Assembly (NCBI GenBank): GCA_963931925.1
Contig: OZ007580.1
Span: 5,079,629-5,143,628 of the forward strand
Source: Onchidella celtica
Taxonomy: Eukaryota > Mollusca > Gastropoda > Systellommatophora > Onchidiidae
Reading direction: 5' to 3'
DNA length: 64,000 nucleotides
The notes under the pieces are model-generated. The model worked only from the letters and a program-made list of their open reading frames with translations, was not told where the DNA came from and did no database searches. A program made the position numbers and the translations under genes. Shown piece by piece: positions 10,409-21,730 of the stretch. Positions within the stretch are counted from its first letter, which is position 1, and the number at the start of each line of letters is the position of its first letter.

Positions 10409-13054
10409 CTCATTCGCTACGTAATTTTTTTTCCTGAAATACGTAATTTTCAGTGCTATCGGTTTCGCGAGCCCTATACAGTGCAGAAAAAATGCTCTCA
10501 TATCTACATTTCTTACTGAAACTATGGCATGTTGTATACTAAATTGTTGGAAAATGAAAGGAGAATGCAAATAAAGTCAAGAGAAACATTTTCAGTGTGT
10601 TTGTATTGTATTGTGCACTGTGGACAAGAAACAAAAAACAAAAACTTCGTTCCATAAAAATGTTTGACTGACTCACCAGCTGAGCTGAGGGATCTTGATC
10701 TGTGATAAAATACTCCAATAAGGTGGTTTTCCAAGCAATAATCCAATATAGTGTCAATAATAAGTCCATAGAAGATGCTCTGGCACAAAATAAATTGTTT
10801 GGGGGAACAAGTATGACATCAATGAAATCACTAAAAATTGAAAATCCAATCAAACACAGAATCAAATGTCAAAACATGACTTTCAAAAACTTCCAAGAGA
10901 GTCAAAAGTATTATAAAATGGCAAAGTTGACAGAGAGTTACTGATCAAGGGTGTGGAACCTTTCAAAGCAGTATTTGGGGCACAGGTGTGGTTCATTGGG
11001 ACATCCTTTGCAGACGAATTTAGTGCGAATGCGCTTGGCTGGGGAGCTGCAGTAAACACAGTTCCTCTCCTTTTCAACAAAGCTGATGAGATGGACAGCT
11101 CCTTGCACTCGGGCAACTGCATTGATACTTGGCCGTCCTCTTTTTTGCTGCGGTAGAAGGGTGTGTGGAATGGCACGAGCAGCGGCTGTGGCAAGTTCGG
11201 TCATCAGCTGCAGCTTGAAGTCAAGCACGCTCATTGGTTTTGTGCCAGCTGGTCTTGTCAAAAGAAAGAGAACATGGGCATTATGTTGAGTGATCTCTAG
11301 AAGCCAATGAAATATTTTTTTCCACCACTTGTATGATTTTCTTTCATAATTCCCATAGTAGGAGACATTTTGGTCGACCCGGTCGCAGCCGTTCATTGAT
11401 TGATTGTAGGCATGAACAACCTCCGGGCATGTTTTCATTCCTCTGCCACAGGGCACTGTCACTGTTGTTGCTGATGTCTTTGAGGAAACCATGATGACTG
11501 GTTTTTTGGCCTTCTTATCTTTCCACATGGTTGTCAGCAACTTCTGATCTCTGTCGAGGAATGTTTTTGTCTCAAGATGGCCAAGTCTTGTCGTCTTGAT
11601 TTCCGGAGGAAAGTTTCGTCGATTTACTTGGACTGTGCCAGTGTAAAAAGTCTCTTTCTCCAGTAGTGAGTGTACTAGCTGGTGTGTAGTATAAAATCGG
11701 TCGGCAAATACATGGTGACCGCTGCCAAGTGGTTTGAGCAGAGTTTCAAACACTTTCTCTGCCATCCCACTATCCGCATCCACTGCCGGGTCATAAGACG
11801 TGTCCCGGCCGAAGTAGGTAAGGAGGTTGATCAGGTATCCCGTTGTTGAATCAACTAGACCGAATGTCTTGATGTGATACTTTGATGGCTTACTAGCATT
11901 GAACTGCTTGTAACGCCATCGACCGTTGAAGCCAATGATCATTTCGTCTAAGGATACAGCTTCATATGGATAGTATGCATCATGGAATTTCGTCAGGAGG
12001 AGATTAGTGAAAGGTTCTATCTTTTCCTTGTTTTCAGAGCCAGGTGTGGAGCAATGGAGAAAGGTATGAAAGATTGCCTCGAATCGATCTCTTGTAAATA
12101 GTGTCTTGTAGTAAGATGTTTGAAATATCTCATGGTTGGACCAATAATGCTTGATGGTGGGACGTTTGTCGATCCCCATGGCGATGACAACAACAATGAA
12201 TTTCAACATTTCAAACCCGTCGATGGGTTTCCACTGGCCAAAGACTGATCTCCTCTTTGGTGGATTGTTTTGCTGACATCTTTCTGCTGCATAATCATTG
12301 ATAGAACTAACTAAAAAATCTAGAACATCATCAGGAAAGACAGTATTGAAGCAGTCTATCACAGATGATGTTTCATCAAGGTCAGCATTGACACCAGGGG
12401 TTCTACGATTCCTAGGCAGAAAAGGAAAGTTCTCTTTAGTAGCAGCCCCACTGTCATGCCCAACCTCAGTCCATTGTGCTTGGTCCTGATTTTGTGTTGT
12501 TCCAGCAATAGGTCTAGGTCTACTTGTACTAGGTCTGGAACGTTTTACTCCGCTAGGCCCTGGCTGGGGTGACGCCCCCCTCTCATCAGCTGTTTCACCT
12601 GATACCTCTAGATCTAGATCCGAGTCTTCATCACTGTGATTGTCTTGCTGAACAAACTCATCACCACTGCTTTCATCAACACTTGAACTATCAGAATCCA
12701 CATCTGCTGACAAACTTTCAAAGAGTTTGCGTGCTTGATCTGCCGTGTAGCGCATCGGACGTTTGCCTTTGTTTGAGGTACTTTCCGCCATGTTTTTACT
12801 GTCAGATTCCAACTTGAATACGCACAAAAATTGCTCACAAAACACTTCAACGTGGGTTTACAATGTTCAATTTTGGCTCGAAAGGAAGTTCAAAGTGTCT
12901 ACTTTTCTAAAACTTCCGCTTCAAAAGAGTCAAAACATGGTTTTGTTGTCGAGAAAGGTGGATTGGAGGCCACCTCTATCGAGCCAACGAGATGGCTTGT
13001 CGTAGTGAAAGGAAAATTTCCGAGCCACTCAGATGGCTTGTCGTAGCGAATGAG
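10409..13054 (-). mobile_element. piggyBac-family DNA transposon, apparently complete
   Basis: A 2646-bp element with perfect 13-bp inverted termini, CTCATTCGCTACG at 10409-10421 and its complement at 13042-13054. It is flanked by TTAA on both sides (10405-10408, 13055-13058), the hallmark target duplication of piggyBac. The bases beyond each TTAA are ACAC on the left and GTGT on the right, so the pre-insertion site was a 12-bp palindrome. Near the right end a roughly 40-bp subterminal unit containing GATGGCTTGTCGTAG(T/C)GAA occurs twice (about 12980-13054). Near the left end TACGTAATTTT is repeated. Subterminal repeats like these often bind transposase. One intact transposase gene lies inside, on the minus strand. 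Confidence 0.92.
10938..12791 (-). CDS. piggyBac transposase (DDE_Tnp_1_7 family), intact
   Basis: 617 codons from ATG at 12791 to the stop at 10938. The frame extends upstream to a GTG at 12845, but GTG is not a usual animal start and the ATG sits in a good context (AACATGGCG). The N-terminal 130 residues are acidic and Ser-rich. The DDE core follows, with Asp in SLDEMI (about residue 282), Asp in FADRFYTT (about 364) and the NGCDRVDQ motif (about 467-474). The C-terminal end has a Cys-rich zinc-binding domain (CVYC ... CKGC ... HLCPKYC, residues 579-608) of the kind piggyBac transposases use to bind DNA ends. The enzyme would cut and paste the element at TTAA sites in the nucleus. No stop or frameshift interrupts it, so it could still be active. 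Domestication is unlikely because both termini are intact. Confidence 0.93.
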   Translation of the reverse strand: MAESTSNKGKRPMRYTADQARKLFESLSADVDSDSSSVDESSGDEFVQQDNHSDEDSDLDLEVSGETADERGASPQPGPSGVKRSRPSTSRPRPIAGTTQNQDQAQWTEVGHDSGAATKENFPFLPRNRRTPGVNADLDETSSVIDCFNTVFPDDVLDFLVSSINDYAAERCQQNNPPKRRSVFGQWKPIDGFEMLKFIVVVIAMGIDKRPTIKHYWSNHEIFQTSYYKTLFTRDRFEAIFHTFLHCSTPGSENKEKIEPFTNLLLTKFHDAYYPYEAVSLDEMIIGFNGRWRYKQFNASKPSKYHIKTFGLVDSTTGYLINLLTYFGRDTSYDPAVDADSGMAEKVFETLLKPLGSGHHVFADRFYTTHQLVHSLLEKETFYTGTVQVNRRNFPPEIKTTRLGHLETKTFLDRDQKLLTTMWKDKKAKKPVIMVSSKTSATTVTVPCGRGMKTCPEVVHAYNQSMNGCDRVDQNVSYYGNYERKSYKWWKKIFHWLLEITQHNAHVLFLLTRPAGTKPMSVLDFKLQLMTELATAAARAIPHTLLPQQKRGRPSINAVARVQGAVHLISFVEKERNCVYCSSPAKRIRTKFVCKGCPNEPHLCPKYCFERFHTLDQ

Positions 13055-13058
13055 TTAA

Positions 13059-13969
13059 GTGTATTTTTGTTGTGAATTTATTGTCATAACACCACTAACA
13101 CTGAATTAAAGAGTTGTGTTCCTTACAACTACATGCAACCATGATTTGTGTTTCTTACAACCATGTAAGGACAAGACTTTCTGAAATGACATCAACAAAC
13201 AGAATTGTACGTAGCAAGGTTCTGCTTGATTAAAAAGGACATAGTTATTTATCATTACCATTTATTCATACCTTGTATTTTTGTGCATTTTATTTCTCTG
13301 AGAATTTATTAAAAGACTATTGTATGGAAAAGCAAAATACGTTGTTCCTCTTCCCCGAATCGTTTGAATCATGCACATTACATAGCAAATTATCACGAGT
13401 AAGCAGTTCATGGCAAAAATATCGAGAACAAATAAATGGATGGATGTAACAGTTCATTTGTTATATCATCTATAAGTTTATTGCAGAATGCGGAGTGCTG
13501 TGTCACACAGGATGTGTCCCGGGGTGGTGGTGGTGGTGGTGGGGGGGGGGGGTTGAAAAGCTCACATAGCCTAGCCTACATTGTAAGGTCTAGATTATCA
13601 TGAATTTATGTGTGCTTTTCATTATTGTACTTGGATATCACATTCATTTTGCTTGATCACTTTTTTTTTTTGTTCAAAGTCTATTCTGTCCTATGTTATT
13701 CTGCGGTCTCCGATCCGTAACCCTATAAAATTATATAGACTGCTGCGGACGTTTCCAGGTAGACCATTGACAACAGAGATGAACTGAAAAAAAAAAAATG
13801 TTTGCATGGTTTTGTCGAAGTTTAGATGAGTTTTTACTAATTCTTTACTTACGACAAACGTAAGACGCAAGAGCTTAGAAACATAAGAAACTTGTTACAT
13901 GTATCACATTTGCTCCATTGGCCATAGGCTAGCACAAGCCTAGCAGACGACACGCGCCGGCTCAGTTCG
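13059..13969. other. Non-coding stretch with G-tract
   Basis: No gene seen. 13520-13553 is a (GGT)n plus G12 tract on the plus strand that could form a G-quadruplex. Confidence 0.5.
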
Positions 13970-14078
13970 CGCAAGCCTTTAGGTGGCGCTGCAGCCTCGC
14001 AGTGGACGTTTTTTTTAGAGGCACGAAGAAGCGAGTGAACCATCTTGTCACTCTACTATCTTTGACGAAATTAACAAC
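13970..14078 (-). repeat. Right arm of a 4-kb-spaced inverted repeat
   Basis: The reverse complement matches 9937-10028 as described there. It also contains TAGGTGGCGCT at 13980-13990, which resembles the core of the CTCF consensus; the left arm has the related TAGGCGGCGCT in opposite orientation. The regulatory reading is speculative. Confidence 0.45.
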
Positions 14079-14566
14079 AGAAACGAATTCGATCCGTCAA
14101 CCTGTACAGAAGAGGGACAATTAAGTGCTGTAATTACTACCAAAAACTGACATCAGGATTCCCCAATCAACCCCTCAAACCATCTCCACCCCGAATTACT
14201 GATATTTCCATTTTTTCTCACACGTAGATGAATGATACACGTGCCACAAATCGATGTGTCCACCTGCCACTTCTGTTAGGAGTTTTCTTCCCCCTCTACA
14301 TTTCCGATAAAATTGAATGCCTCCCTTCCGTTTTCTTTCCGTAAGAAATCTTGTAGAGGTTTTACATAATATTATGTTCCATTAGTGCCGCTACAGCCAG
14401 TCTCTGTCCCGCCAGTACCTACATGGTGTCATTGTCAAGCCAAGACTTTGGGGGACCCCAGTCAGCATTTCCTTGTAGAGGAATGATGCGACACGTGGAC
14501 AGAGATAAAGGAAACGAGAATTCGGAACACCATACTTAGTACTAATCTGACCAACAAGGGCTAAAC
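14079..14566. other. Non-coding stretch
   Basis: Nothing recognised. Confidence 0.4.
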
Positions 14567-14897
14567 CCAATGTTTCTCAAGGTGGGGTGTGGCAATACGT
14601 TGGTGGGCCGTGGGAGTTCAGGGTGGGATGTACAGATTCTTCATGGAAATCCTATTTTAGTGTAATTTATCTTGACGGTATTGATAAATAAAAAACTGTG
14701 GTTTGTTTATGTCGTGTTGGTGGCTCCCTTGTTTTAATTAAAACTTCTTTTGATGTAACATACTGAATAAATATTTGTAAATTTTTTTTGTTTAATTAAT
14801 ATACTGCATATTAACTATGTCCAATCATGGTAGGGCATACTTTTGTCTTTTTTTAAATTGTAGTGGAGCTTGGAACAAAAAATGCTGACAAACACTG
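14567..14897. mobile_element. hAT-like MITE, copy 1 (diverged)
   Basis: The left end CAATGTTTCTCAAGGTGGGG matches, base for base with few changes, the outer end of the element at 50725-51036 read in reverse, and the similarity runs for about 100 bp. The right end GACAAACACTG matches that element's other terminus. The flanks GGCTAAAC (14559-14566) and GGCCAAAC (14898-14905) agree at 7 of 8 bases, as an 8-bp hAT target duplication would. It has no coding capacity. Confidence 0.6.
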
Positions 14898-15261
14898 GGC
14901 CAAACTGTTGTCTCTCTAGCTCTTCCTTCCCGTTAGGTTTTTTATATCTCTCCAATTTTCTTTCCTATTCATGCAAATCTATGGGAGCGTAGCAAAACTA
15001 AACCGAGAAGTGCGAGACAACCACAAAAGCCGTTTCTCGCCAAAATTCATAAGAGAAAATGTAGCTTTTGATGAACGGATGGAATTGTGGGTGCATAATC
15101 ATAATTATTATTCTCAGCGAGAGCAATTCTCCGAATTGAACCCTGCCCCTTTTTCGAGGCAGCTTGTTGTAGTCTACCATTGCCAGTTTTTACTGCCCGC
15201 GCTTTGTAAGAAAAGTTTATTCTTACGGTGTTATCTTTCGGTCATTTGGCGGCTTTTGCGA

Positions 15262-15470
15262 TGCAGCATTAAATGATCACGGCGTATAAATTGCACCTTG
15301 AGATTGCAGCATTAAATGATCACAGTGTACAAATTACAGTTATTCGTGTAGCATTAAGTGACCACGATGTATAAATTGCACTTTGCTGTGCAGCATTAAA
15401 TGATCACTGTGTATAAATTACACTTTGCGGTGCAGCATTAATGATTACGGTGTATTAATAATGCAAATCA
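15262..15470. repeat. Imperfect tandem repeat, about 45-bp unit
   Basis: About five copies of a unit starting GCAGCATTAAATGATCAC and continuing through GTGTATAAATT. Spacing and sequence vary. Confidence 0.75.
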
Positions 15471-16665
15471 ATAAGCAAAGGGCAAATAATGGGCTGTTCT
15501 ACTTGTATTATAATTATAAAACCTTAATTATGAAAATGGCGCCCAGGGTCGTCACTGAAAACTTCAACAAGTCTAGAATTGACATTTCACTCCATTGATG
15601 TGCAATTCTATTGAAGAAATGAAATTAGTTTTCACTTCTTTGTTCTTTTTGTCCCATAACATTCTTCTTTTCTTCTTTCATTTTTCTATTTAGTTTTTGT
15701 TGTCACTATATGAATTGTTCTTCTGAATCCTATTTATTTCTTTGTATGCATGATTATCTAAATGTGCTGCAACGACAGAATTATTCTTTCTATTCGTATG
15801 AACTACAAAGAAGAGCATTATTTAATTAATAACACATTATGTAGGTGGAAATACAGGATCTCAAGTCATAATATTATGATGATTTCCTGTCACTGTCATG
15901 TGTTATTTACCTATGTCTGCCTTTACATAGTTAGGCGAAATGAAAACGCCTCCACTCGTGTGACTATTGTAATACTAATGTATGACGAGGACTGCGGGGT
16001 TACCTTTTTTTTTTCTTTTGCGTCACCTTCGGGCAGCCTTGGACAGATTTTTTTCCAATGCAATCTGTTTGTATTCTGTGAGCGGGGGCTCTAATAGTTC
16101 TATTGCGGCTTTGAATTGTTAATTTATTGTTTATTGGTATATCAGAGGTCAGAGATCACACCCATCTAAGCACCCTGCACAACGGTGAGAGAAGAGAACT
16201 GGAAGGTTCAAAACTCTTTGACCTGAGCCACTGAGACATCAGGCCTGAATGATGAAATTGCCTGGTGGCCGGTGAAAAGTTTAATGTTTTTATTCTTGTT
16301 GTTGTCTTCTGTCGTTGGTGGGCTTTGGTTTGATTGACTTATTGTTCCCCATAACTGCATAGATTAAAATAAATCAGAGTGTTACATGTTTATGAAAATG
16401 TGCTTCTTCTAAAAAGTGATCGCAGAGGTCAAAGTTTTGTCGAATGGCCTTCAGAAAAACACCAGTTTGCCTCTCCTATGACCATGTATCTGGTCTAGTT
16501 TAAAATATTATGCTGAAAGCTTCCTTCACAAAATGAGTTAGGCGAAACATTTTCATCTACACTCGAGGACATTTCGGTATGACGCAACATGGGACCTTGT
16601 TGAATCTCAGTCGCGTCGCAGCAGCAGTACCGCATTAAAAAAAAAGTCTAGACGAATAACTGGAG
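15471..16665. other. Non-coding stretch
   Basis: No gene or repeat family recognised. The ORF at 15762-16094 has no domain signal. Confidence 0.45.
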
Positions 16666-16670
16666 ATGAT

Positions 16671-17901
16671 TGTCACAAATCCCAGACTGGGAGATGTAAT
16701 AAGTTATGACAGGACAACAATCACGAACGAACAAGTCTAACACTTAACAGAACAACCCATCAGACTCACACATTTATTAAACATAATTATACAGATAATA
16801 GTGCAATTACATACATTATATTATTGAAATTAACTGCCGTACAACGGCCTTATTCTCACACACACTCTCCCTCGGATCCACAACCCGGTAGTTACTCCTA
16901 AAGGCACTTCGGCCTCAGCCTCTCCCCTCAGGGCCTTAATAGCACATTAATAATTCACTGGCACCGCAGTCTCTCAATATCACCTTCCTATTGTCATACA
17001 CCTTAGCACTCCCCTAGCACCTCAGCAGGGCAATAACACATTATCATTTCAATAGCCCCTCAACATGGCAATAGTACATTATTAGTTCCTAGCCCATCAA
17101 CATGGCAATAGTACATTATCACATTCACGCTCATATCTACGTCCCTGTCCGTGGCCTGACTGCCACGACTTTATGTGCTTCTACTGTCCTGCACTGACAG
17201 CCTCACTTCTGGCCTATGTGTGGCCTCCGGCCCTATGCTGGCCTATCACCGTAGGCGGCGCTCTTTGGCCCGACCTCGGCACCTACAAGAATAACATTAC
17301 ATTGGTATAATACCCTACCATTTCTATTCACTCCACCTCTCCTTACAACCCATGAAGCGTACACACACTAGTTCACATTTCACTCACCACACATCTTACG
17401 GTAACACACCTCCATCGGAGTACACACTACTCACTCGCGCTACAAATCCATGAACTCACTTTCATCTATCGCTCATGGCGCACATTGCTATATCCAATAT
17501 CAAGGGCTTCCACATTCCTCACATATACTTATTTACATCATGGTAATGGACGAATATAATATAATACATCAATCATAATAATCAATCAACGTTCTACCTA
17601 CCAGTCATCACTGGAAAAAACTCTCTCACTGGTCTCTCGACTGCTCCCCTTATGTCCGCCCGCTGGGCTCTTACTAGCGTCCGTTCAGTAGGACCTTCTA
17701 ACTTGCAGTGATAGTAATACAGCGCTTTCGCCTCATTCAGACCCCCACCACTCATAACATGCACGCTTTTCTTCCTTGTCTACGTGCGTTAATTTTACTC
17801 TCTTCCTTTCACGTCTTTCCCTACCTGTCTGCCGTGAGCCCTTCTTACTCTACACCCGCTCTGTAGCAATCCCCTTAATTGCACTCACTCCACTCGTGAC
17901 A
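16671..17901 (-). mobile_element. Solo LTR of the A/C (Gmr1-like) retrotransposon family
   Basis: The 1231-bp sequence is the reverse complement of the LTR family found at 27608, 34258, 36104, 42086 and 48298. On the minus strand it starts TGTCACGAGTGGAG and ends GGGATTTGTGACA. A 5-bp target duplication ATGAT lies at 16666-16670 and 17902-17906. No internal retroviral-type sequence remains, so it arose by LTR-LTR recombination. It is visibly more diverged than the LTRs of elements A and C. Confidence 0.93.
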
Positions 17902-18084
17902 ATGATCACACATACGGAGCACTGGCACAAGGCAGAGTCAACGGGAACATGAAACTAAGACACAACTCTAATAATTATGACAGCAAATCGCATGAGCATT
18001 AATAACCATAGTAACCGTAGGCTTTGTGCTGCGTTTTTAATGTCTCGGCGGTCAACCAGGGTGCATGACCACAAGCCCTGTTAA

Positions 18085-18478
18085 GTACTCGTCATCCAAA
18101 GCATCCCATCCCTGCACACACCTACTCATATTCCAGTACAGCTTCTATTGATATACATGTATATCAAAGTATGAAGAGATTTGTTTACATAATGTTTATT
18201 TGTGCAATGTCGATAGAATTAAGTACTCATGACCCAAACCACCCCATCCCTGTACACGCCTACTCATATTCCAGTACAGCTTCTGTTGATACACATGCAT
18301 ATCAAAGTATGGAGAGATTTGTTTACATAAAGTTTATTTGTGCAATGTCGATAGAATTAAGTACTCATGACCCAAAGCACCCCATCCCTGTACACACCTA
18401 CTCATATTCCAGTGCAGCTTCTCTTGATGTAAATCAAAGTATGGAGAGATTTATTTAGATACTGTTTATTTGTGAAAT
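18085..18478. repeat. 138-bp minisatellite, about 2.9 copies
   Basis: Units start GTACTC(A/G)T at 18085, 18223 and 18361, exactly 138 bp apart. Because 138 is divisible by three, an open frame persists through the array and gives a 46-residue repeat at 18171-18458. That frame is best explained by the DNA period rather than by a gene. Confidence 0.9.
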
Positions 18479-20154
18479 GCCTCTAAAGGCTTATATGATT
18501 TTTTTTTCTTTACAAAATTCTATGAATGCTGTCTCGGTCAAGTACTAGTGAAAGAAGCGATTTTCAACTGCTATCAAGAGTTGCACAGTGTAGCAAGACA
18601 CTGTCAACTAACTATCAACTTTCATGATCTTTTAGTGAATAATTAATATCCTGGCATACAAAGTCAACTTTTCTATGTGTCTGTAATGTCTGTAAATTGT
18701 CTAAAATATGTGTAATCGCTAAATAAGATAAAAGTCCTGAACGAAATGAAAAATAACCTTGTTTACAGTATAGGTATCTGTTGGTGCATCCATTTTCGCA
18801 CTGCCATCCAAGGTTTGACTGTATTTTTCGTACTCTTGTCGCTTGTTTTTTTTCATGTTGTCGCTGATATTCTATTTGGGTTCCATTGTGAGAGATGTGG
18901 TTATTTGTGCTTGCACCCCACTTCAAATAATTATGTTTCATTGAGACAGAAAATGTTCACGCCACACAGCGTGTTTGGAGTGATAACAATAACATGGTAT
19001 ATATGACTAATATGTGGATGGCTAAGGTGGAACTTGGACACTGCGTGACATGTGAACACTACAATGGAATAACACTGAGAACAGAAATGAAACTGTCCCA
19101 TTTTCAAATAAACCTCTATTGTTACTTTGCGTATTCACTTGCAAAGTTATTGTTTCTTGTTGTTGTTGTTTTTGTTTTCTGAAGCAGAAAACGCTCGATC
19201 TCTAACCTGTAAGACTGAATAGGTCAAGTGCGATTCTTAGGGTGCCCCATGAGACAAAATTCTTGTAACAAGCTCAGTCTGGGTTCAGAAGTACACAGAA
19301 TAAGTGCATGAATGTCTGCGCGTCCCAACAACGCCTTGCACTGAGGGCAGACAACATCAGACAACTTTCAACAGAAGCAACATCGACAACAACAGCAGTC
19401 ACAACTACTGTACAATGCACATGCATCGACATGGGAAGAAATAAAAATATCAAAAGAACAAACAAACAAAAACAGTGACGTAAGCTTATAGGATTATTTA
19501 TTTAATTAAAGCAGATTGTTCTGATTACAAACAATTAAAAACGTACAGATATCAAACTTAAAAAGTCTTCCAAGAGCCGAATCGAAGACAAAACTTCAGT
19601 GTCAAAGCTGTATGAAATCCTCTGAATTCGTTTCTTGGCCGTTTCTCAAACTGTAGCTGATGTTGACAAAGCCTGTACACACTGGAGTTGCCACATGCCG
19701 GTGTTGCCAGTTTGATACTCTGTCTCTGGACTCTCGTCCTGATATGGTGAGTGTCACCGAACACGTAGAAAGATTGACCAGGAGAGCAAGAGTACATCCA
19801 TGGGAGTGATAACTGGAGAGTCTAGTAGGCCTCTGGCACCTAGATTACATTTTGTAGATAAATTGCATAAAAAAGATCACAGGCTATACAGAAAGTATCC
19901 CTGGTAATGGAATATATGAGCTCCGGGGTACAACTTGTCCCATCTCGATCATAACAAACTATCGAACTAAATTTGTTTTTTTTTTAAACTTTTTTTCTTT
20001 TTTTCAGAGCATGAAAATACCGTTGTTGAGAAAAGTCGAAACAAGGAAATGATGTTTTCAGTTTACTGTATAGTGCAAGATACACAAGCGATAGGGCCAT
20101 GCGAATGGTTTTTTATTTTAATTTGAAAATGCAATTACTATGTAAACTAAGCCA
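18479..20154. other. Mostly non-coding stretch
   Basis: No gene could be supported. One minus-strand frame at 19558-19797 has fairly coding-like composition and a CTCTCCAG acceptor-like sequence just upstream on that strand. It could be a terminal exon, but its product matches nothing I recognise. Confidence 0.35.
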
Positions 20155-20350
20155 AAGGGAATTTACTCTCTGTCCTCTCTGAAACTCAATTTGAATGCCC
20201 TTGAGGTTTCTCCAAAACAATAAAATCTATGGGAAATTATCCGGGCTCTGTGACATTCTTGTCACTTCAAATAAGTTTCAGTAATAACCATGCAATGAAA
20301 GTCTTCAGTTTGCATTTAATTAATATAAAATTTAGGACATGAGATACAAT
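20155..20350 (-). repeat. Unclassified dispersed repeat, copy 2
   Basis: Aligns in reverse complement to 7878-8067 over almost its full length. Both copies contain the same order of landmarks, including TTGAAGTGACAA and AAACC(C/T)(T/C)A(G/A)GGGCAT. Confidence 0.65.
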
Positions 20351-20361
20351 TTTCTTTTTTA

Positions 20362-20395
20362 ACTAGTGTAAGAGCCCGTTCAAAGAACGGGTTGC
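20362..20395. repeat. Short perfect hairpin
   Basis: CCCGTTC, a three-base AAA loop and GAACGGG form a 7-bp perfect stem, preceded by ACTAGTGTAAG. The motif looks like the end of an interspersed repeat. A similar fold, CCCGGCCCTGCCCGGG, lies at about 21702-21717 after CTAGCTGAGGTC. Confidence 0.35.
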
Positions 20396-20616
20396 AAACA
20401 ACACGCACAATCAGCACACAGATTATGTAGATCTAGGAAGAAAACAACTCACAACTGGCACAGCAGCACCCGCATGGCCCGTACCGTGCATAAAGCAGAC
20501 GGCACAGAAACTTATGCCTTCAAACTTTGAAACGCAACCGGAAGTTTAAAGTCGAAACAAAACAAAGGCAAGGGGGAGGCAACCATTGCTGAGGAGAAAA
20601 CATTATTCGATGGGTA

Positions 20617-20638
20617 CTCTCTCTCTCTCTCTCTCTCT
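20617..20638. repeat. (CT)n microsatellite
   Basis: An uninterrupted dinucleotide run. Confidence 0.9.
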
Positions 20639-21730
20639 TACAATAAAAGTAGTAAGCCGCAGTCCTGCTTCAGAACTCATGCGCGCCAAATGTAGGTGAT
20701 CGACTTCACAAATCATTATCACTGCCAGCAAATAACTCAAGGTATATGCTCTCAATTTCGACTGTTTCGACACCTCTGCATTGAGAATTATGACAATTTT
20801 TGTATGTTTGTTGTTGCACCCACAAGTTAGAGATGTGTCAAAGGGACAGTGCTTGAGACGTTTCTATTCTCTTTTTTAAAATAGATGTTGAGTTCTTCTT
20901 CAACTTCAGTTCAGTTCACTGTGATGAACTAAGAATCATCAAGCATGACACTGCTTAGTTGTCAGATATTTTCTCTAAATTCTACGAGGATTCTTTGCAG
21001 CTGCAAAGAAATGAGATTACCATATTACAAAAGACAAATCAGCCCTCTGCACCCTTCTGTCCAAGTTAGACTTATACAAACTCAACAAAAGCATTGGCAG
21101 CTTTCTTGAGCTCTTCCAGTTTCAGAGTCTCTCTGAAGCAGAGAAAGGAAAAGAACGCCGCACCAGGCCACGACCTTATAGTACATTGTCCACACGTGGA
21201 TAAGCTGCACAGAGACATGCCGTCCAAATTGCAGACACTTTTTTTTTTAAATACCAGTGTGGATGATTAAGATTATCAGCAAATCATGAAACAGGAATTG
21301 TGGAGACAGAACTGATTTCACTGACTTGGAGCAGAGGTCAAAGTAAAAAATGCATATTGGGAATTGAATTTTCTGTTACAAAAACATTTTCTGACCGCTA
21401 GCCTTTGCTTTGGAAGGGAGTCAACAACGACGTTTTTGCCTTCCTGACATTAAAGTGGTAGAGCAAGGCTTCAGTGCTGTCCCCCACCTTCTCTCCAAGT
21501 GAAGAGACAGAGTGAAAACTACTGAACGGGGAGATCTAAGACTTCTTAGATATCCCTGCTTGGGAGTCGAGGGGGCGGAGCCCGGAATGTTTGGGAACCA
21601 TTGGTGTAGATGGAAAGACACAACACATGTGCATGTATTATCTAATCAGGATTGGTTATTCTCACTCATGCGCAAAAACATTTACACACTAGCTGAGGTC
21701 CCCGGCCCTGCCCGGGATAAATCGGTTTGA
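20639..21730. other. Non-coding stretch with a possible hAT-like terminus
   Basis: On the minus strand 21590-21605 reads CAATGGTTCCCAAACA, resembling hAT/MITE ends of the CAGTGGTTCCCAAA type. The matching other end was not located. No gene seen. Confidence 0.3.

Noticed and set aside
12792-12845. Longer N-terminus for the piggyBac transposase
   Set aside because: The upstream start would be GTG; the ATG at 12791 has a better context and gives a normal family length.
18171-18458. 95-codon ORF with 46-residue internal repeats
   Set aside because: Explained by the 138-bp minisatellite whose period is a multiple of three; no domain or promoter.
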